Counted from the first letter of the stretch, positions 1 to 5,634 are shown. The stretch: 5,634 nt of DNA from Acidobacteriota bacterium (GCA_013140955.1 JABFRY010000309.1:1-5634); one strand, 5' to 3'. A program made the numbers and translations. The notes: generated by a model from the letters alone, not told the origin.

Positions 1-762
1 GTCCTGCACCGTGCGGGCATCCACCAGCAGCCGCAGGCGGCTCCGGGTGCCGCGCTTGTAGAGGTCCACCAGCCGGGCTTCGAGGTCCGGCGTCTGCTCG
101 ACCCGCGTCTGCTCCAGGCGGAGCAGGCGTTCGGCGGAGGCCTGTTCGGCCTGTTCGGCCTCGAGCACCGCCGCGTCGGCAGCCCGAAGCTCCTCTGCGC
201 GCGTGTCCCGCTCGATCTCCAGGCGACGGAGTTCCGCCATGAGCGTGCGGCCCTCACTGACCAGCGCGTCGGCCTCCTGGCGCAAGGCCTCCATGCGCCG
301 GGCCACGAGCGCCGTGCGATCGGCTGGCGTTGGGGCCTCCATCTCGGGGGACGGCTGGTCCCGTTTCCGTCGTGCCAGGCCCGACGCGCCTGGTGCGTCG
401 GACGGAACCGGTGCCTCAGGCGCCGAGGCACCGGGCGACGGTGCGCCGGGTGACGGTGCTGCGGGTAACGGTGCTGCGGGCGAGGCTGTGTCAGTCGCCG
501 GAATCGGGGTGGGCGGCTGCGGCCCGTCTGGGAGGTCTGGCGTGTCGACTCCGGGCACCGCCTGGCCATCCGGCTCGGCGGGAGCGGTGGTCGGCTCGTG
601 ATCGGGCGCCGCGTCTGCAGGGGGATCCTGGGGGTCCGGCCGAGGCTCGGATTGGGCGATGGGTTGGACGCCGCGTACGAGGCCCGACATGGGGACCGCC
701 AGGAGCAGCAGGGCGAGGCAGACGAGGGAAGTGGCCGTGCGTGGTCCGCGTGATGGGGTCAT
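1..762 (-). CDS. EnvC-like murein hydrolase activator / M23-type peptidase, N-terminal part (runs off left edge)
   Basis: Open frame from ATG at 762 to the window edge (254 codons, no stop), so the C-terminus is missing. Seen: a basic start followed by a hydrophobic stretch (residues 13-24, LVCLALLLLAVP), i.e. a signal peptide; a Pro/Ala/Asp-rich low-complexity linker at about 39-135; then from about 141 a charged heptad-like coiled coil (MEALRQEADAL, MAELRRLEIERD), ending in DLYKRGTRSRLRLLVDAR at 233-250. That last pattern (LYxRGxxxxLxLLLxAR) is characteristic of the coiled-coil region of EnvC-family/M23 peptidoglycan peptidases, whose LytM domain would lie off the left edge. Such proteins act in the periplasm, either cleaving peptidoglycan cross-links or activating amidases. 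An AAGGA Shine-Dalgarno sits 7 nt before the ATG and supports the start. The gene is divergent from ruvX-mltG, itself a cell-wall locus. The linker is unusually long for the family. Whether the missing domain is catalytic or degenerate cannot be judged here. Confidence 0.78.
   Translation of the reverse strand, partial: MTPSRGPRTATSLVCLALLLLAVPMSGLVRGVQPIAQSEPRPDPQDPPADAAPDHEPTTAPAEPDGQAVPGVDTPDLPDGPQPPTPIPATDTASPAAPLPAAPSPGAPSPGASAPEAPVPSDAPGASGLARRKRDQPSPEMEAPTPADRTALVARRMEALRQEADALVSEGRTLMAELRRLEIERDTRAEELRAADAAVLEAEQAEQASAERLLRLEQTRVEQTPDLEARLVDLYKRGTRSRLRLLVDARTVQD
425..484. repeat. four imperfect 15-bp tandem repeats encoding an Ala/Pro pentapeptide
   Basis: Four contiguous 15-bp units (425-439, 440-454, 455-469, 470-484) share the pattern GGTGCNSCGGGYRAC on the plus strand. 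On the coding (minus) strand they read as SPAAP, LPAAP, SPGAP, SPGAS within the linker of the EnvC-like protein. Because the unit is a multiple of three, gain or loss of copies would only lengthen or shorten the linker. Confidence 0.75.
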
Positions 763-917
763 GGGCGAGTCCTTCGTCGGGTCTCCGGATCTATCGGACC
801 CTGGCACGCCACGGCACAGTCCTGCAGAGCCACCCTCCGGCCGGTGTCCTCCACCGCGGTCCCCTTTGGGGGCTGACCCCGCAGCGTCTGGTCCCGCAGG
901 GCCTGGTGTACAGTTTC
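763..917. promoter_or_regulatory. divergent intergenic region between the EnvC-like gene and ruvX
   Basis: This 155-bp stretch separates two divergent starts, so it should hold promoters for both directions. I find no convincing sigma-70 boxes. On the minus strand a GATAGAT near 790-796 is a weak -10-like candidate for the EnvC-like gene, without a good -35. On the plus strand a CCCC-TTT-GGGG inverted repeat (861-871) overlaps a second small one, GGGG-CTGA-CCCC (869-880), just upstream of ruvX. They cannot form together, but both are short and lack a T-tract, so neither is a clear terminator. The assignment rests on gene orientation, not on motifs. Confidence 0.4.
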
Positions 918-1355
918 GTGCGTGGGGGACGGGTGGTCGGACTGGACGTCGGGGAGCGCCGCATCGGCATGGCGGTGAGCGACCCGACCCGGACCCTCGC
1001 GAGGCCCCTCGGGGTGCTCAACGTCCGCGGCCTGGGTGTGTCCGCCATCGAGCAGGCCGTGACCGCGGTGGAGGTGCTGCGGCACGAGGAGGACGGCGTG
1101 TCCCGGGTGGTGGTGGGGCTGCCCAGGCGGCTCGACGGGACCGACAACGACCTCACGCCGAAAGTCAGGCTGTTTTCGCAGGCCCTCGGCCTGCGGACCG
1201 GGCTGCCCATCACCCTGCAGGACGAGCGGCTCACCAGCCGCGAGGCGGAGAGCCGTCTGGCCGTCCGGGAGCGCGACTGGCGCGTGCGCAAGGCGCGCCT
1301 GGATGCGGCGGCGGCCGCGATCATCCTGCAGGACTATCTGGACGAAACGTCGTGA
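918..1355 (+). CDS. ruvX: RuvX/YqgF family putative Holliday junction resolvase / pre-16S rRNA nuclease
   Basis: 145-residue protein of the RNase H-like YqgF fold, close to the family's usual 135-150 residues. Seen, numbering from GTG 918: the N-terminal strand with the catalytic Asp, VVGLDVGERRIGMAVSD (6-22, D10); VVVGLPRRLDG (64-74); LQDERLTSREAE (100-111), with the second acidic site; and RLDAAAAAIILQDYLD (127-142), with the third (D129). In E. coli YqgF takes part in 16S rRNA 5'-end maturation; a Holliday-junction resolvase role is proposed by fold. The start is uncertain. No ATG is well placed; GTG codons at 906, 918 and 933 are all in frame. I chose 918 because it leaves a short lead before the first strand. 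906 has a weak GCAGGG 4 nt upstream, and 933 has a GGGGGA only 3 nt upstream. The stop overlaps the GTG of mltG, so the two are probably co-transcribed and translationally coupled. Confidence 0.92.
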   Translation: MRGGRVVGLDVGERRIGMAVSDPTRTLARPLGVLNVRGLGVSAIEQAVTAVEVLRHEEDGVSRVVVGLPRRLDGTDNDLTPKVRLFSQALGLRTGLPITLQDERLTSREAESRLAVRERDWRVRKARLDAAAAAIILQDYLDETS

Positions 1356-2407
1356 GAAAGCTGCTGCTGCTCGGCGTCCTCCTCGTCGGGGCCTCGGCCC
1401 TTGCCGCCGGCGCGTACGCCGCGCTGCTGTGGGGGCGCATGCAGGAGGTCTACCGGGGATACGACGAACCGGAACGATTCGTCGAGATACCCCAGGGGAT
1501 GACGCCCGTCGCCATCGGTCGCCGGCTGGTCGAGGCCGGTGTCGTCCGGGATGAGCTGGCGTTCCGCGCCGCCCTCTGGTGGGCCGATGCGGCGCGTCAG
1601 CTGCAGGCCGGGGAATATCGCTTCGACGCACCCCTCAGCGCCGTGGGGGTGGTCGACCTCCTCGTGGCCGGTCGCGTGTTCGAGCAGCGGGTGACCTTTC
1701 CGGAAGGGCTGACGATCGAGGAGATGGCCGGGATCTACGAGTCTGGCGGATTCGGCCCGGCCGAGGCCTTCGTCGAGGCCGCCGGTGATCCGGCACCGAT
1801 CGCTGAACTCGATCCCGAGGCGCCGGACCTGGAGGGGTATCTCTTTCCCGAGACCTATTCGGTCCCCCGGCGTGTGCCGGCGGCGCGGCTGGTGGGTCTG
1901 ATGGTCGATCGGTTCACGGCCACGTTCTCCGATGCCTTGCGCACCTCCGCCGCCTCGCAGGGCCTGTCCGTGCGCGAGGTCGTGGCCCTGGCCTCGCTCA
2001 TCGAGAAGGAAACGGCCCGGGCAGACGAACGGTCGCTCGTGTCAGCGGTCTACCGCAACCGGATGCGCATCGGGATGGGCATGCAGGCCGATCCCACCGT
2101 CGTCTACGCCCTCAGGAAGGCGGGCCGCTACGACGGTAACATCCGGCGCGTGGACCTGCAGCTGGATTCGCCCTACAACACCTACCGTTATCCGGGTCTG
2201 CCCCCCGGGCCCATCGCCGCACCGGGCCGCGCCGCCCTCGAGGCCGCCCTGGCTCCGGCAGACGTGCCCTACCTCTACTTCGTGAGCCGCAACGACGGCT
2301 CGCACGTGTTCGCGAGGACGTTGGCGGAGCACAACCGCAACGTGCGTGAGTTCCAGGTGCTCTTCTTCAGGAACCAGCGCCAGCGGGAGGCGGCCGGCGG
2401 TCGTTGA
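1352..2407 (+). CDS. mltG: endolytic murein transglycosylase MltG (YceG family)
   Basis: 351-residue inner-membrane lytic transglycosylase that cuts nascent glycan strands and is thought to set their length by terminating polymerisation. Seen: an N-terminal membrane anchor (residues 4-27, KLLLLGVLLVGASALAAG and onward); a LysM-like subdomain from about 43 to 75 (VEIPQGMTPVAIGRRLVEAGVV); FPEGLTIEEMA (116-125); GYLFPETY (162-169); the catalytic segment VALASLIEKETA with Glu218, the same number as the catalytic Glu of E. coli MltG; then GMQADPTVVYAL (243-254) and SPYNTYRYPGLPPGPIAAPG (273-292), all hallmarks of YceG. Length matches the E. coli protein (340). The GTG start lies in a 4-bp GTGA overlap with the ruvX stop. 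No strong Shine-Dalgarno is visible, consistent with coupling. The in-frame extension upstream of 1352 is only the shadow of ruvX. The ruvX-mltG pairing is common in bacteria. All key residues are intact. Confidence 0.96.
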   Translation: MRKLLLLGVLLVGASALAAGAYAALLWGRMQEVYRGYDEPERFVEIPQGMTPVAIGRRLVEAGVVRDELAFRAALWWADAARQLQAGEYRFDAPLSAVGVVDLLVAGRVFEQRVTFPEGLTIEEMAGIYESGGFGPAEAFVEAAGDPAPIAELDPEAPDLEGYLFPETYSVPRRVPAARLVGLMVDRFTATFSDALRTSAASQGLSVREVVALASLIEKETARADERSLVSAVYRNRMRIGMGMQADPTVVYALRKAGRYDGNIRRVDLQLDSPYNTYRYPGLPPGPIAAPGRAALEAALAPADVPYLYFVSRNDGSHVFARTLAEHNRNVREFQVLFFRNQRQREAAGGR

Positions 2408-2416
2408 CGTGGGCGA

Positions 2417-3307
2417 TCAGCGTTCGTTCCACTTGAGTTTCTCGCGCAGCAGCTCGAAGTAGCCCCGGGCCGGCGGCTTGACCAGTCGCAGCGTCGCGCT
2501 GGCCCGCTGGACGCGGATCACATCGCCTTCCTGCAGCGGATAGCCCGACTGGCCGTCGTAGGTGACGAAGCTGTCTTCGGGCGCGCCGTTCAGCTGCGGC
2601 TGCACTTCCACGACGCACGAGCCTGGAATGACCACCGGTCGGTTCGTCAGCGTGTGCGGGGCGATGGGCGTGAGGACGAACGCATCCACGAGCGGGTGCA
2701 CGATGGGCCCGCCCGCCGCCAGGTTGTACGCCGTGGACCCCGTCGCGGTGGCGATGATGAGGCCGTCGGCGCGGACGCTGGTCACGAACCGCCCGCTGAC
2801 CGAGACGGACAGCTCGATCATCCGCGACAGCGCCGTCTTGGTGAACACCACGTCGTTGAGGACGATGCGCGAGTCGAAGACGCGTCCCTTGCGCTCGGCT
2901 TCTGCCGCCAGCATCAGGCGGTGGTCGAACGTGGCCGTCCCGGCGAGCACGGCCTCGAGCGAGTCGTACACCTCGCTGATTCGGATCTCGGTGAGGAATC
3001 CCAGGTTGCCGAAGTTGACTCCCAGGATCGGGATGTCGCACCCGGCCTGCCCGATGCGGTCGGCCATGCCCAGGAGCGTGCCGTCGCCGCCGAGCACGAC
3101 GATGAGGTCCACGACGCGTGGCAGGTCCTCGCGTGACGCGGTCGCACAGGAGAGGCGCCCCGCCCCCAGCGCGTGCGTGTCCACCTCGCACACGGGCGAG
3201 ACCCCGCGCGTCGTGAGCCAGGCGACGAGCTGCACGAGGTGCTCGACGGCTGCGGTGAGCCCACGTTTGGCGACGATGCCGACCCGGGGAATGCTGGGGG
3301 ACGTCAT
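2417..3307 (-). CDS. nadK: NAD kinase (ATP-NAD kinase, NadK/PpnK)
   Basis: 296-residue cytoplasmic kinase that phosphorylates NAD to NADP. Seen: N-terminal Rossmann-like start VGIVAKRG (9-16); the GGDGT motif at 73-77 in VVLGGDGTLLGMA (Asp75 is the expected catalytic residue); GVNFGNLGFLTE (96-107); the LND site of the NE/D motif (150-152); the conserved loop ADGLIIATATGSTAYNLAAGG (first residue 180, last 200); and TPIAPHTLTNRPVVIP (213-228). Length is typical of bacterial NadK (about 290-305). The ATG overlaps the tlyA stop as ATGA (3304-3307), so translation is probably coupled. This is the last gene of the minus-strand operon in the window; its stop faces the mltG stop with 9 bp between. 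recN, often downstream in related operons, is absent here, since the next gene runs the other way. Confidence 0.97.
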   Translation of the reverse strand: MTSPSIPRVGIVAKRGLTAAVEHLVQLVAWLTTRGVSPVCEVDTHALGAGRLSCATASREDLPRVVDLIVVLGGDGTLLGMADRIGQAGCDIPILGVNFGNLGFLTEIRISEVYDSLEAVLAGTATFDHRLMLAAEAERKGRVFDSRIVLNDVVFTKTALSRMIELSVSVSGRFVTSVRADGLIIATATGSTAYNLAAGGPIVHPLVDAFVLTPIAPHTLTNRPVVIPGSCVVEVQPQLNGAPEDSFVTYDGQSGYPLQEGDVIRVQRASATLRLVKPPARGYFELLREKLKWNER

Positions 3308-4035
3308 GGGCGCAGGTGCAGGAGGAACTCCACGTTTCCCTTGGAACCGGTGATGGGTGACGTCGTCCTGGCGACGGTGGTCAATCCTACCGCAGCCGCC
3401 ACGCCGGCCACCCGGTCGAGGACCGCGGCGTGCACGACGGGATCACGCACGATGCCCTTCCGGACGTGTTCGCGGCCCGCTTCGAACTGCGGCTTCACCA
3501 GGGTCACCACATCGGCCCCTGGACGCAGGAGCGCGGGAACCGTCGGGAGGATGTGGGCGAGCGAGATGAAGGAGACGTCGATCACCACGATGTCGACCGG
3601 GGCGGGCAGGATGTCCGGCGTCAGGCGACGGGCGTTGAAGTGTTCGATGACCACCACGCGTGGGTCGTTGCGCAGGGTCCAGTCGATCTGGCCGTGGCCG
3701 ACGTCGAGCGCCACGACACGAACGGCGCCGCGTCGCAGCAGCACGTCGGTGAACCCGCCCGTCGACGCCCCGATGTCCAGGGCCTCGCGGCCCTCGACCC
3801 CGATGCCGAAGGTATCGAGGGCGTGCGCGAGTTTCACGCCGCCGCGGCCCACGTAGGGGTGGTCGGGGCTTTCCAGTTCGACCAGTGCCCCTGTCTCGAT
3901 CTGCGTCCCCGCCTTGGTCACGGCGCGGCCGTCCACCAGGATGCGTCCTGCGAGCACGAGGGCGCGCGCCCGCTCGCGTGAGGGAGCAAGGCCCCGGTCG
4001 ACGACGAGCTGGTCGAGGCGCGCGCGGGAGGACAT
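3304..4035 (-). CDS. tlyA: TlyA family rRNA (cytidine-2'-O)-methyltransferase
   Basis: 243-residue protein with an N-terminal S4 RNA-binding domain (residues 5-55, RLDQLVVDRGLAPSRERA and onward) and a FtsJ-like Rossmann methyltransferase domain. Seen: YVGRGGVKLAHAL (61-73); SAM-binding LDIGASTGGFTDVLL (86-100); VVIDVSFISL (150-159); LVKPQFEAGREHVRKGIV (179-196); and the C-terminal GSKGNVEFLLH (230-240). The catalytic tetrad of this family, K-D-K-E, appears as K68, D153, K181 and E236. Mycobacterial TlyA methylates 16S C1409 and 23S C1920 and affects capreomycin sensitivity; many homologues are misnamed hemolysins. The type (16S plus 23S, or 23S only) is not resolved here. No clear Shine-Dalgarno precedes the ATG, unlike its neighbours' tight overlaps; the 15-bp gap to ispA is where dxs usually lies. 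Confidence 0.95.
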   Translation of the reverse strand: MSSRARLDQLVVDRGLAPSRERARALVLAGRILVDGRAVTKAGTQIETGALVELESPDHPYVGRGGVKLAHALDTFGIGVEGREALDIGASTGGFTDVLLRRGAVRVVALDVGHGQIDWTLRNDPRVVVIEHFNARRLTPDILPAPVDIVVIDVSFISLAHILPTVPALLRPGADVVTLVKPQFEAGREHVRKGIVRDPVVHAAVLDRVAGVAAAVGLTTVARTTSPITGSKGNVEFLLHLRP

Positions 4036-4050
4036 CGGGCGGCGTCGATC

Positions 4051-4971
4051 TCAGTTCGTGCGGGTGATGATCCAGCGGCCGATCTCGAGCAGTCGCGTGC
4101 CGCCGAGGGACACTCGGCCGAGCGCGGCCTCGGCGCGATCCAGACACTCGACGGCCAGCTGGCGCGACCGGTCGATGCCGTACAGGGCAGGGTAGGTGGG
4201 CTTGCCGGCCGCCGCATCCTTGCCCGCGGTCTTGCCGAGATCTTCGGACGCGCCCTCGACGTCCAGGATGTCGTCCACGATCTGGAAGGCCAGGCCGAAC
4301 TCCGTCGCGGCGGCGTCCACCGCCTCGATGGCGTCCTCGGGGCCGCCGCCCATGATCGCGCCCGCGACGGCCGCCGCGCGAATGAGGGCACCGGTCTTGC
4401 GCGCGTGCATGGCCTGGAGCGCCTCGGGGGTGTCGAGCCGGGATGCCGCCGCGGCCGATGTGCCAACCGCCGCCAGGTCGATGGCCTGGCCACCCACCAT
4501 GCCCGCGACGCCCGCTGCACCCGACACGACACCAATGACGCGAAGCTTCCGGGCCACGACCATGGGGTCGGACGACGCGGGCTCCCGCGCGAGCACACCG
4601 AACGCTTCGGTGAGCAGGCCGTCCCCCGCGAGGATCGCCATGCCCTCCCCGGCGACGACATGCAGGGTCGGCCGCCCGCGGCGCATCGTATCGTCGTCCA
4701 TCGCGGGGAGGTCGTCGTGGACCAGAGAGTAGGTGTGAATCAGCTCGATGGCGCACGCGGCGGGGCGCGCGAGCGTCCGGTCGCCGCCCACGGCCTCGGC
4801 GCTCGCGAGGCAGAGGATCGGACGGAGCCGCTTGCCGCCAGCCAGCAGGCTGTACTGCATCGCGTCGGCCAGCGGGGGGAAGCAGTCGGGGGGCGACGGC
4901 AACACCGTCGCGAGCATCGACTCGATCTCGGCGCGGCAGCCCTGCAGATAGTCGCTGAGGGGAACGCTCAT
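4051..4971 (-). CDS. ispA: polyprenyl synthetase, probably farnesyl diphosphate synthase
   Basis: 306-residue trans-prenyltransferase that condenses isopentenyl diphosphate with DMAPP/GPP in the cytoplasm, supplying C15 precursor for undecaprenyl phosphate and quinones. Seen: GGKRLRP (45-51); first Asp-rich motif DDLPAMD at 86-92, with the two-residue insertion of bacterial (type II) FPP synthases, followed by RRG; RKT (191-193); GGQAIDL (160-166); second Asp-rich motif FQIVDDILD (229-237); and GKDAAAGKPTYP (250-261). An aromatic Tyr81 lies five residues before the first motif, in YSLVHDD, very like E. coli IspA, which favours a C15 product over C20. Length is normal (E. coli 299). The ATG overlaps the xseB stop as ATGA (4968-4971). 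Neighbours xseB and tlyA match the xseA-xseB-ispA-dxs-tlyA order known in, for example, Bacillus subtilis, but dxs is not next to it here. Confidence 0.94.
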   Translation of the reverse strand: MSVPLSDYLQGCRAEIESMLATVLPSPPDCFPPLADAMQYSLLAGGKRLRPILCLASAEAVGGDRTLARPAACAIELIHTYSLVHDDLPAMDDDTMRRGRPTLHVVAGEGMAILAGDGLLTEAFGVLAREPASSDPMVVARKLRVIGVVSGAAGVAGMVGGQAIDLAAVGTSAAAASRLDTPEALQAMHARKTGALIRAAAVAGAIMGGGPEDAIEAVDAAATEFGLAFQIVDDILDVEGASEDLGKTAGKDAAAGKPTYPALYGIDRSRQLAVECLDRAEAALGRVSLGGTRLLEIGRWIITRTN

Positions 4972-5228
4972 CGCCGGCCGCGTCCCTCCTCGTCCTGCAG
5001 TCCGAGACCCGCGGGGGCGGGTCGCAGCTCGCCGCGCTCGTTGAGGATCTCGATACGGTGTTCGGCCTCCTCGAGGCGGGCGTGACAGAAGCGCGAGAGC
5101 TGAACACCCCGCTCGTACAGCTGCAGGGAGGCCTCGAGGGACTGGTCGCCCTCTTCGAGCTTGCGCACGATCGTTTCGAGTTCGGCCAGCGCCGCCTCGA
5201 AGTCCTTGATGGTGGGGTCCATGCTCAT
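4968..5228 (-). CDS. xseB: exodeoxyribonuclease VII small subunit
   Basis: 86-residue small subunit that binds several copies per XseA to form exonuclease VII, a metal-independent nuclease for single-stranded DNA used in repair. Seen: the classic XseB helical hairpin FEAALAELETIVRKLEEGD (10-28), SLEASLQLYERGVQL (30-44) and CHARLEEAEHRIEIL (48-62), then a short disordered tail rich in Gly, Glu and Arg. Length is typical (about 60-100). ATG at 5228 overlaps the upstream stop as ATGA (5225-5228) and has AGGA 4 nt upstream. A second ATG two codons in (5222) is possible but less well placed. Its partner large subunit is represented in the window only by a C-terminal stretch that appears fused to ComM sequence, so whether a functional complex exists is open. 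Confidence 0.95.
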   Translation of the reverse strand: MSMDPTIKDFEAALAELETIVRKLEEGDQSLEASLQLYERGVQLSRFCHARLEEAEHRIEILNERGELRPAPAGLGLQDEEGRGRR

Positions 5229-5634
5229 TCGTTCCTGCCGGTGACCGTGCAGTTGATCGTGCCTCGTGCGAGACGCACGTGGACCTGGTGGCCCAGGGAG
5301 ACGGTCGTGGCGTCGCGCAGCACCGCGGTCCGGTCCTCGTTCCAGCAGACGGCGTAGCCGCGGCCGAGCACCGACAGCGGGCTCAGCGCCTCGAGCCGTG
5401 CCGCCGCTTCGTGAAAGCGCCGCCGCGCCGTGTGCTGGGCACCCGTGGTCGCCCGGCCCAACCGGCTCTCGAGCGTTGCCAGCCGGGCCCGGACGTCGGC
5501 GAGCCGATGCCGCAGGTCGAACCGGTCGAGGAGCGGCCCCGACACGCGGGCGCGATAGCGCGCCGCGATCGCGGCGGGGCACCGACAGGGGCGCACCCCG
5601 GACCCCGACCACCCGCACGGGCAGGGGTTCATCG
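5225..5634 (-). CDS. xseA: chimeric frame: ComM/YifB AAA+ segment joined to the C-terminus of exodeoxyribonuclease VII large subunit (runs off right edge)
   Basis: Open to the right edge; the first two bases are the end of a codon. The final ~94 residues are XseA: coiled-coil RLADVRARLATLESRLGRA, then RLEALSPLSVLGRGYAVCW and RDATTVSLGHQVHVRLARG, which are the conserved C-terminal exonuclease VII features. The first 41 residues are not XseA. They read MNPCPCGWSGSG, CRC, AARYRARVSGPLLDRFDLR, the sensor-1, four-cysteine insert and arginine-finger region of the ComM/YifB Mg-chelatase-like AAA+ ATPases. The frame crosses from one to the other near 5500-5515 with no stop. The Met at 5632 is an internal ComM position, not a start. 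ComM would lose its C-terminal domain, and XseA its OB fold and catalytic region. The stop overlaps xseB by 4 bp in the normal operon style. A true fusion, a deletion scar or an assembly chimera are all possible; family assignment of each half is firm, the biological reality of the join is not. Confidence 0.8.
   Translation of the reverse strand, partial: MNPCPCGWSGSGVRPCRCPAAIAARYRARVSGPLLDRFDLRHRLADVRARLATLESRLGRATTGAQHTARRRFHEAAARLEALSPLSVLGRGYAVCWNEDRTAVLRDATTVSLGHQVHVRLARGTINCTVTGRNE

Noticed and set aside
861..880. GC-rich inverted repeats as an intrinsic terminator
   Set aside because: Stems are only 4 bp, there is no T-tract on either strand, and the site lies between divergent genes where no transcript needs to end.
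330..917. Upstream extension of the ruvX frame back to an ATG at 330
   Set aside because: It would overlap the opposite-strand EnvC-like gene over hundreds of bases, gives Arg/Gly/Pro-rich non-family sequence, and would more than double the normal RuvX length.
659..1351. Upstream extension of the mltG frame back to an ATG at 659
   Set aside because: The extension is the out-of-frame shadow of ruvX. The membrane anchor expected at the MltG N-terminus starts right after GTG 1352.
2562..3353. Plus-strand frame of 263 codons opposite nadK
   Set aside because: Antisense shadow. nadK has the GGDGT and ATGSTAY motifs and full family length, while the plus-strand translation shows no recognisable domain and is Ser/Thr/Arg-rich.
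3443..5107. Long minus-strand frame of 554 codons overlapping tlyA, ispA and xseB
   Set aside because: It runs in another frame over three genes with clear family motifs. Its translation is Arg/Pro/Gly-rich low-complexity sequence, typical of a GC-rich shadow frame.
5225..5632. Treating Met at 5632 as the start of a short standalone protein
   Set aside because: That Met is the conserved residue before NPCPCG inside ComM proteins. No start signal can be judged, and the frame is open to the window edge.
1..5634. tRNA, rRNA, CRISPR, insertion-sequence or prophage features
   Set aside because: No cloverleaf-like, direct-repeat/spacer, transposase or inverted-terminal-repeat signal was seen; nearly the whole window is covered by housekeeping coding sequence.

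Overview
This is a dense, very GC-rich bacterial window with no mobile element, RNA gene or CRISPR array that I can see. GTG starts, stop-start overlaps and a gene order resembling the conserved xseA-xseB-ispA-(dxs)-tlyA-nadK block fit a high-GC, Gram-negative-type bacterium. My best guess is Acidobacteriota (Vicinamibacteria-like). That is inferred from style and synteny; the sequence holds no taxonomic marker.

Layout. Left edge, minus strand (1-762): the N-terminal 254 residues of an exported EnvC-like murein hydrolase activator / M23-type peptidase, with signal peptide, long Ala/Pro linker and coiled coil; the catalytic end lies outside the window. A 155-bp divergent intergenic region (763-917) follows. 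Then come two plus-strand genes joined by a GTGA overlap: ruvX (YqgF nuclease fold, about 918-1355) and mltG (endolytic murein transglycosylase, 1352-2407). mltG converges, with only 9 bp between the stop codons, on a long minus-strand operon. In the direction of transcription (right to left) that operon reads: a 3' fragment ending in XseA sequence, xseB, ispA (farnesyl diphosphate synthase), tlyA (rRNA 2'-O-methyltransferase) and nadK (NAD kinase). Three of its four junctions are 4-bp ATGA overlaps. The exception, ispA/tlyA, is a 15-bp gap exactly where many bacteria carry dxs.

How the genes relate. The left half concerns cell-wall turnover (EnvC-like factor, MltG) plus the rRNA-processing/resolvase-like RuvX. 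The right half is a housekeeping operon combining DNA-repair nuclease subunits, isoprenoid chain elongation, ribosome modification and NADP synthesis.

The most striking observation is at the right edge. The reading frame ending in a good XseA C-terminus begins at the edge as an unmistakable ComM/YifB (Mg-chelatase-like AAA+) segment: sensor-1 NPCPCG, a Cys-rich insert, and the arginine-finger SGPLLDRFDL. It switches to XseA around positions 5500-5515 with no stop or frameshift. This is either a real comM-xseA gene fusion by deletion or recombination, or an assembly chimera. The apparent absence of dxs from its usual slot is a second, independent oddity of the same operon.
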